Assembly (NCBI GenBank): GCA_934654765.1
Contig: CAKUGX010000104.1
Coordinates: forward strand, 1 to 6,310
DNA: 6,310 bases
Direction: 5' to 3'
DNA from: an uncultured Collinsella sp.
GTDB taxonomy: Bacteria > Actinomycetota > Coriobacteriia > Coriobacteriales > Coriobacteriaceae
Numbering within the stretch: position 1 is the stretch's first letter; the number at the start of each line of letters is the position of its first letter. Of this stretch, positions 3,627-6,310 are shown one piece after another. The notes beneath the pieces were generated by a model. The model had not been told where the DNA came from. It was given only the letters and a program-made list of their open reading frames with translations, and made no database searches. The position numbers and the translations under genes are program-made.

Positions 3627-5972
3627 CTATGAACGACCCCGTAAAAACTCAAGGGACACCAATGCAATGTCATCGTCCAGCGCCGATTCGGTAAATCGGT
3701 CGAGCTCGCCCAAGACCTTGCCGCAGATTCCCGATACGCCCTCACCCGAGACAGAGAGCAGAAGGTCACGAAGGCGCTGCTCGCCAAAGAAAGCACCCGA
3801 GCGGTCACGTGCTTCGATTGTTCCGTCGGTGTACATAAATAGCATGTCACCAGGAGCGAACGTAAACACGCCTGTCTCGTACACCATGCTCTCAAAGGCA
3901 CCGATTACCCCCGATTGGCATCCAAGCAGCTCGACCTCTCCCCCACGAGCCTCGTCGCCACCCAGCGGCATCGACTCTGGCCTGATGACCATGGTCGGAG
4001 GATGGCCCGCCGAACAATACGTTGCGCGTCCGGCTTTAAGGTCAATCTTGGCGATAAAGGCCGTCACGAACGTCTCGACCCTCGAAAAGCCCATGAGCAT
4101 GCTGTTAAGGGAGCGTGCCATGCGGGCCGGTCCAGCGCCCTCCCAGGCATATGCCGTCAGGGCCGTCTTGACGAGCGCGGACATCGATGCAGCCTCAATG
4201 CCTTTGCCAGACACATCGCCCAGAATCATGACGGCGCAATCGTCGGGAAGACGGATGAGCGTATAGAAATCGCCGCCGACCAACGCCGAGTTCGTGGCCG
4301 ACAGGTACACCGAATCGGTTGCGATACCCGGAACATCCCCCAGTGAATTTCTCATGCCAATCTGGAGGGTCTGAGCGATATGGCGCTCCTCACGCTTTTG
4401 AGATTCGCCTTCATAGATCAGTTCAAAGTCATGAGCCAAGTGCACCAAGTAGTCATATTCAAGGTCATCAATCGGCTCTTGGCTACCATCACGAAGCAGC
4501 AGCGCGCGCGTCGTCGGGCCCTTCGCAACAGAAGCAGGAACGATCGCGTCGTTACTGTGCTTGCCATCGCCCTCAGAGCGCGGGCGCCCCGCCTCGATGC
4601 CGGTGTCGACGTAGAGACCTTGGCAAGGCAGGCCATGTGCCCTAAGCCAGCCTCCCATAGGCATCGATTCGTCAACGCGAGTTATACGGACGTGTTTAAG
4701 GTCCTCGGCACTCGTGCCGCCCAAAACAGATGCCTCAAAGCCATCAGGGGCAGCCCCCAGACGTGCCGCTGGCGCCGTCGTGGAAAAGAAAAGCTTCTCG
4801 GGATCGTCCGGCAAAGCAACGCGACTGCCGCCTTCAAAATCTATGACGTAGGAATCCAGACTGGCGTCATACTCAATAGGGCAAAAATGGCAGTTGAGCA
4901 TATTGCAGATCTCGGACGATACCGCCTGGGTAGCCGCGGCGGAATCATCTAGAAAGGTAAACAACTCATCCCGCAAGACATTGAGCGAGCGGCCAAGCTC
5001 GGCCGTGCGACGGGAGCGAAGGCTCGATGCCATGCCGACCAGCTGGATAGACAGGTAATCGCAAATGACCTCGAGCACATTAACGTCATAGGCAAGCGGT
5101 GCCTGGGGGCGTTTCCAACCAACTTCCAGCACGCCAAGGATCTGCGTACCGTAAAAAACGGGAAGACAGATTTCACTGCGGTACGGAGGCATATCCTGCA
5201 TGCGCAACAGGTGCTTAGAACGATTATCCAGGTCCATGAACATACCGGAGGCGGCCTTATCGCCCTCGAGGTCCTGTTGAATCGACAAGCGACAAGCACG
5301 CGACTCGCGAAGAACATACGTCGGAATGCCAGCGCCATACGGCAAAAACTCGGGCAGGTAGCTGTCGTACAGCTCCTTGGAAACACCGCGAAGCTTAAAG
5401 CCACCGCTCTCAGAAAAATAGATAGCAGCGCCCGAAGCATCGAGCGTTCCTACAAGTTGGTTCAAAACGGTATCAAGCAGGCTGGGTAGCTCATCGGAGC
5501 CCACGGTGCTCATAATGACCGAGAGCGTGCCAGAGAGACGCTTGTTCGCCACTCTAAGCTCCGATAACGCACGCTTGAGTTGCCGGTCGTGAGAATACTG
5601 TTCCTCGATACTGTGAAGCGCCACCAGGACACGTGGTGCGCGGCGCCCAAAGATGCGTGGAGGCGTTACGGAGCCCGCACGAACCAAGACGGGAATAAAA
5701 GAGCCGTCACTCAGCTTGAGCATCAGTTCGTTCTCGGAGCCATCAGTTTCAAATGGCAGACGATGTTCCGTCGCACGTTCAAAAGCGGACGAGTACAGGA
5801 CGTCTTTAACATCTCCACCGATGACGTCGGCGCGTTCCTCGCACATCAAACCAAGTAAGCGATTATTCACATGCAGAATGGTTCCGTCGAGCTCGCAGAT
5901 GATGACAGCATCGCTCGTGATCTCGACTAGTTGGGCAACGTCTGCCCACTCGTTGCGTTCAAGCGTTTCCAT
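3627..5972 (-). CDS. PAS-GAF sensor PP2C (SpoIIE-type) serine phosphatase
   Basis: This 781-residue protein is a cytoplasmic multi-sensor phosphatase expected to dephosphorylate a STAS-domain phosphoserine, most likely Ser51 of the protein encoded next door. From the N-terminus: a PAS domain (about 10-120), a helical linker (about 122-150), a GAF domain (about 155-315), a second GAF-like region that I recognise less surely (about 325-520), a helical link, and the SpoIIE/PP2C catalytic domain (about 530-778). The metal-binding motifs are all present: GGDFY with Asp568, GDVSGKG with Asp586, SAGHPP at 654-659, YTDG with Asp716 and DDDIALVSL with Asp767/Asp768. No membrane segment or signal peptide is seen. 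ATG 5972 is chosen for GGTGGGG 6 nt upstream; a GTG at 5984 would add four residues but has no binding site. The domain order recalls the first half of mycobacterial Rv1364c (PAS-phosphatase-kinase-STAS), here split into two proteins. The sensed signal is unknown. Confidence 0.92.
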   Translation of the reverse strand: METLERNEWADVAQLVEITSDAVIICELDGTILHVNNRLLGLMCEERADVIGGDVKDVLYSSAFERATEHRLPFETDGSENELMLKLSDGSFIPVLVRAGSVTPPRIFGRRAPRVLVALHSIEEQYSHDRQLKRALSELRVANKRLSGTLSVIMSTVGSDELPSLLDTVLNQLVGTLDASGAAIYFSESGGFKLRGVSKELYDSYLPEFLPYGAGIPTYVLRESRACRLSIQQDLEGDKAASGMFMDLDNRSKHLLRMQDMPPYRSEICLPVFYGTQILGVLEVGWKRPQAPLAYDVNVLEVICDYLSIQLVGMASSLRSRRTAELGRSLNVLRDELFTFLDDSAAATQAVSSEICNMLNCHFCPIEYDASLDSYVIDFEGGSRVALPDDPEKLFFSTTAPAARLGAAPDGFEASVLGGTSAEDLKHVRITRVDESMPMGGWLRAHGLPCQGLYVDTGIEAGRPRSEGDGKHSNDAIVPASVAKGPTTRALLLRDGSQEPIDDLEYDYLVHLAHDFELIYEGESQKREERHIAQTLQIGMRNSLGDVPGIATDSVYLSATNSALVGGDFYTLIRLPDDCAVMILGDVSGKGIEAASMSALVKTALTAYAWEGAGPARMARSLNSMLMGFSRVETFVTAFIAKIDLKAGRATYCSAGHPPTMVIRPESMPLGGDEARGGEVELLGCQSGVIGAFESMVYETGVFTFAPGDMLFMYTDGTIEARDRSGAFFGEQRLRDLLLSVSGEGVSGICGKVLGELDRFTESALDDDIALVSLEFLRGRS

Positions 5973-5978
5973 CGTGGA

Positions 5979-5985
5979 CCCCACC
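5979..5985 (-). promoter_or_regulatory. Ribosome binding site of the phosphatase gene
   Basis: GGTGGGG on the minus strand lies 6 nt before ATG 5972. It is imperfect but well spaced. It overlaps the alternative GTG codon at 5984, which argues against that start. Confidence 0.55.
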
Positions 5986-5998
5986 GTCTATCGGTAAC

Positions 5999-6020
5999 AA
6001 AAAAGCCTCCGAAGAGGCTT
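5999..6020 (-). terminator. Intrinsic terminator of tRNA-Leu
   Basis: On the minus strand AAGCCTC pairs with GAGGCTT around the stable tetraloop TTCG, and the stem runs directly into a run of Ts. It lies 11 nt after the tRNA 3' end and only 26 bp before the phosphatase start codon. Confidence 0.92.
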
Positions 6021-6031
6021 CTCAAATGCGA

Positions 6032-6121
6032 TGGTGTCGGAGGCGGGACTTGAACCCGCATGACCAAAAAGCGGTCACTAGCACCTCAAGCTAGCGCGTC
6101 TGCCAATTCCGCCACTCCGAC
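6032..6121 (-). tRNA. tRNA-Leu (anticodon GAG)
   Basis: A complete 90-nt class II tRNA with encoded CCA. The acceptor GTCGGAG pairs with CTCCGAC. The anticodon stem CTAGC/GCTAG holds TTGAGGT, anticodon GAG, reading CUC and CUU. A long variable arm (GACCGC and partly complementary bases around TTTTT) marks it as leucine-type, and the T arm GCGGG/CCCGC holds TTCAAGT. It is a single-gene unit with its own promoter and terminator. Confidence 0.97.
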
Positions 6122-6178
6122 ATGCTATGTTGTTGATTCGCTGTTCGTTTTGTTCGACCCGCGCGTTCAACGAGGAAG

Positions 6179-6227
6179 ATAATAACCTATGATTCGAGAA
6201 CTGTGCAAGCACTTTTTTGAAAAAAGT
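6179..6227 (-). promoter_or_regulatory. Promoter of tRNA-Leu
   Basis: The minus strand shows -35 TTGCAC (6203-6208), an 18-bp spacer and -10 TATTAT (6179-6184, five of six consensus bases). Upstream is a perfect 17-bp palindrome, ACTTTTTTCAAAAAAGT (6211-6227), two bases before the -35 box. This is the clearest copy of the element shared with the other two tRNA promoters. The leader to the tRNA is longer here, 57 nt after the -10. Confidence 0.78.
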
Positions 6228-6309
6228 TTTCGAATTTGTGAATGCGCTGGTAGATGTATATGTCCGGCCCCGAATCGGTGTTGCCTCCCGGCGCGTCCTC
6301 GGGCATGAG
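6187..6309 (-). CDS. Probable C-terminal end of an unidentified gene (partial)
   Basis: An open frame enters from the right edge and stops at TAG (6187-6189), giving 40 residues that begin LMPEDAPGGN and end CTVLES. Third positions are mostly G or C over the first 30 codons, which suits this genome better than the other frames across the same bases. I do not recognise the protein. Its last codons run through the palindrome and the -35 box of the tRNA-Leu promoter, so the promoter would be embedded in the 3' end of the gene. An in-frame ATG at 6306 also allows a 39-residue small protein. Confidence is limited by the short length. Confidence 0.45.
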   Translation of the reverse strand, partial: LMPEDAPGGNTDSGPDIYIYQRIHKFENFFQKSACTVLES

Positions 6310-6310
6310 C

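Noticed and set aside
3424..4266. A 280-codon open frame on the plus strand opposite the phosphatase and STAS-kinase genes
   Set aside because: It spans the end of one well-supported gene, the intergenic gap and the start of another, and its translation is serine/proline-rich low-complexity shadow sequence.
6238..6310. Plus-strand frame starting with GTG at the right edge
   Set aside because: It has poorer third-position GC than the minus-strand frame over the same bases and no ribosome binding site; probably a shadow.
1..6310. CRISPR array, insertion sequence or phage genes
   Set aside because: No regularly spaced repeats, transposase, integrase or phage-like proteins were found; the only sizeable repeats are the tRNA genes and the 99-bp duplication.

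Overview
The window reads almost entirely on the minus strand. It looks like a chromosomal housekeeping and signalling stretch from a fairly GC-rich actinobacterium. My best guess is a gut Coriobacteriia relative such as Collinsella. This is an inference from the actinobacterial style of the alpha-glucosidase, codon use and tRNA genes that all encode CCA; no taxonomic marker is present. No CRISPR array, insertion sequence, integrase or phage gene was seen.

In the direction of transcription (right to left): the probable last 40 codons of an unidentified gene (6187-6309) run into a tRNA promoter. Next come tRNA-Leu(GAG), an intrinsic terminator and, only 26 bp later, a 781-residue PAS-GAF-PP2C (SpoIIE-type) phosphatase (3627-5972). 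It is followed at a 78-bp gap by a 248-residue protein that fuses a STAS anti-anti-sigma domain to a GHKL anti-sigma kinase (2802-3548). Together the two genes form a partner-switching module: the kinase domain is expected to phosphorylate Ser51 of a STAS domain, and the sensor phosphatase to reverse this. No sigma factor or other output target is in view.

Downstream is a tRNA-Gly, tRNA-Cys, tRNA-Gly cluster (2395-2696) with hairpins between the genes and a strong terminator after the last. Then comes an unusual 270-bp stretch (2127-2394). It holds a 99-bp duplication of the tRNA-Gly 3' end plus its terminator, a relic tRNA-Gly reduced to its acceptor stem, and a run of four tight perfect hairpins. 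A GH13 alpha-glucosidase (297-2030) with a strong ribosome binding site follows, then a second tRNA cluster of tRNA-Gly and tRNA-Val (3-156).

The three tRNA transcription units share one promoter design: an A6/T6 palindrome directly upstream of a TTGCA-type -35 box. The most interesting points are this shared element, the tRNA-Gly duplication and relic with its hairpin array, and the fused STAS-kinase paired with a multi-sensor phosphatase.
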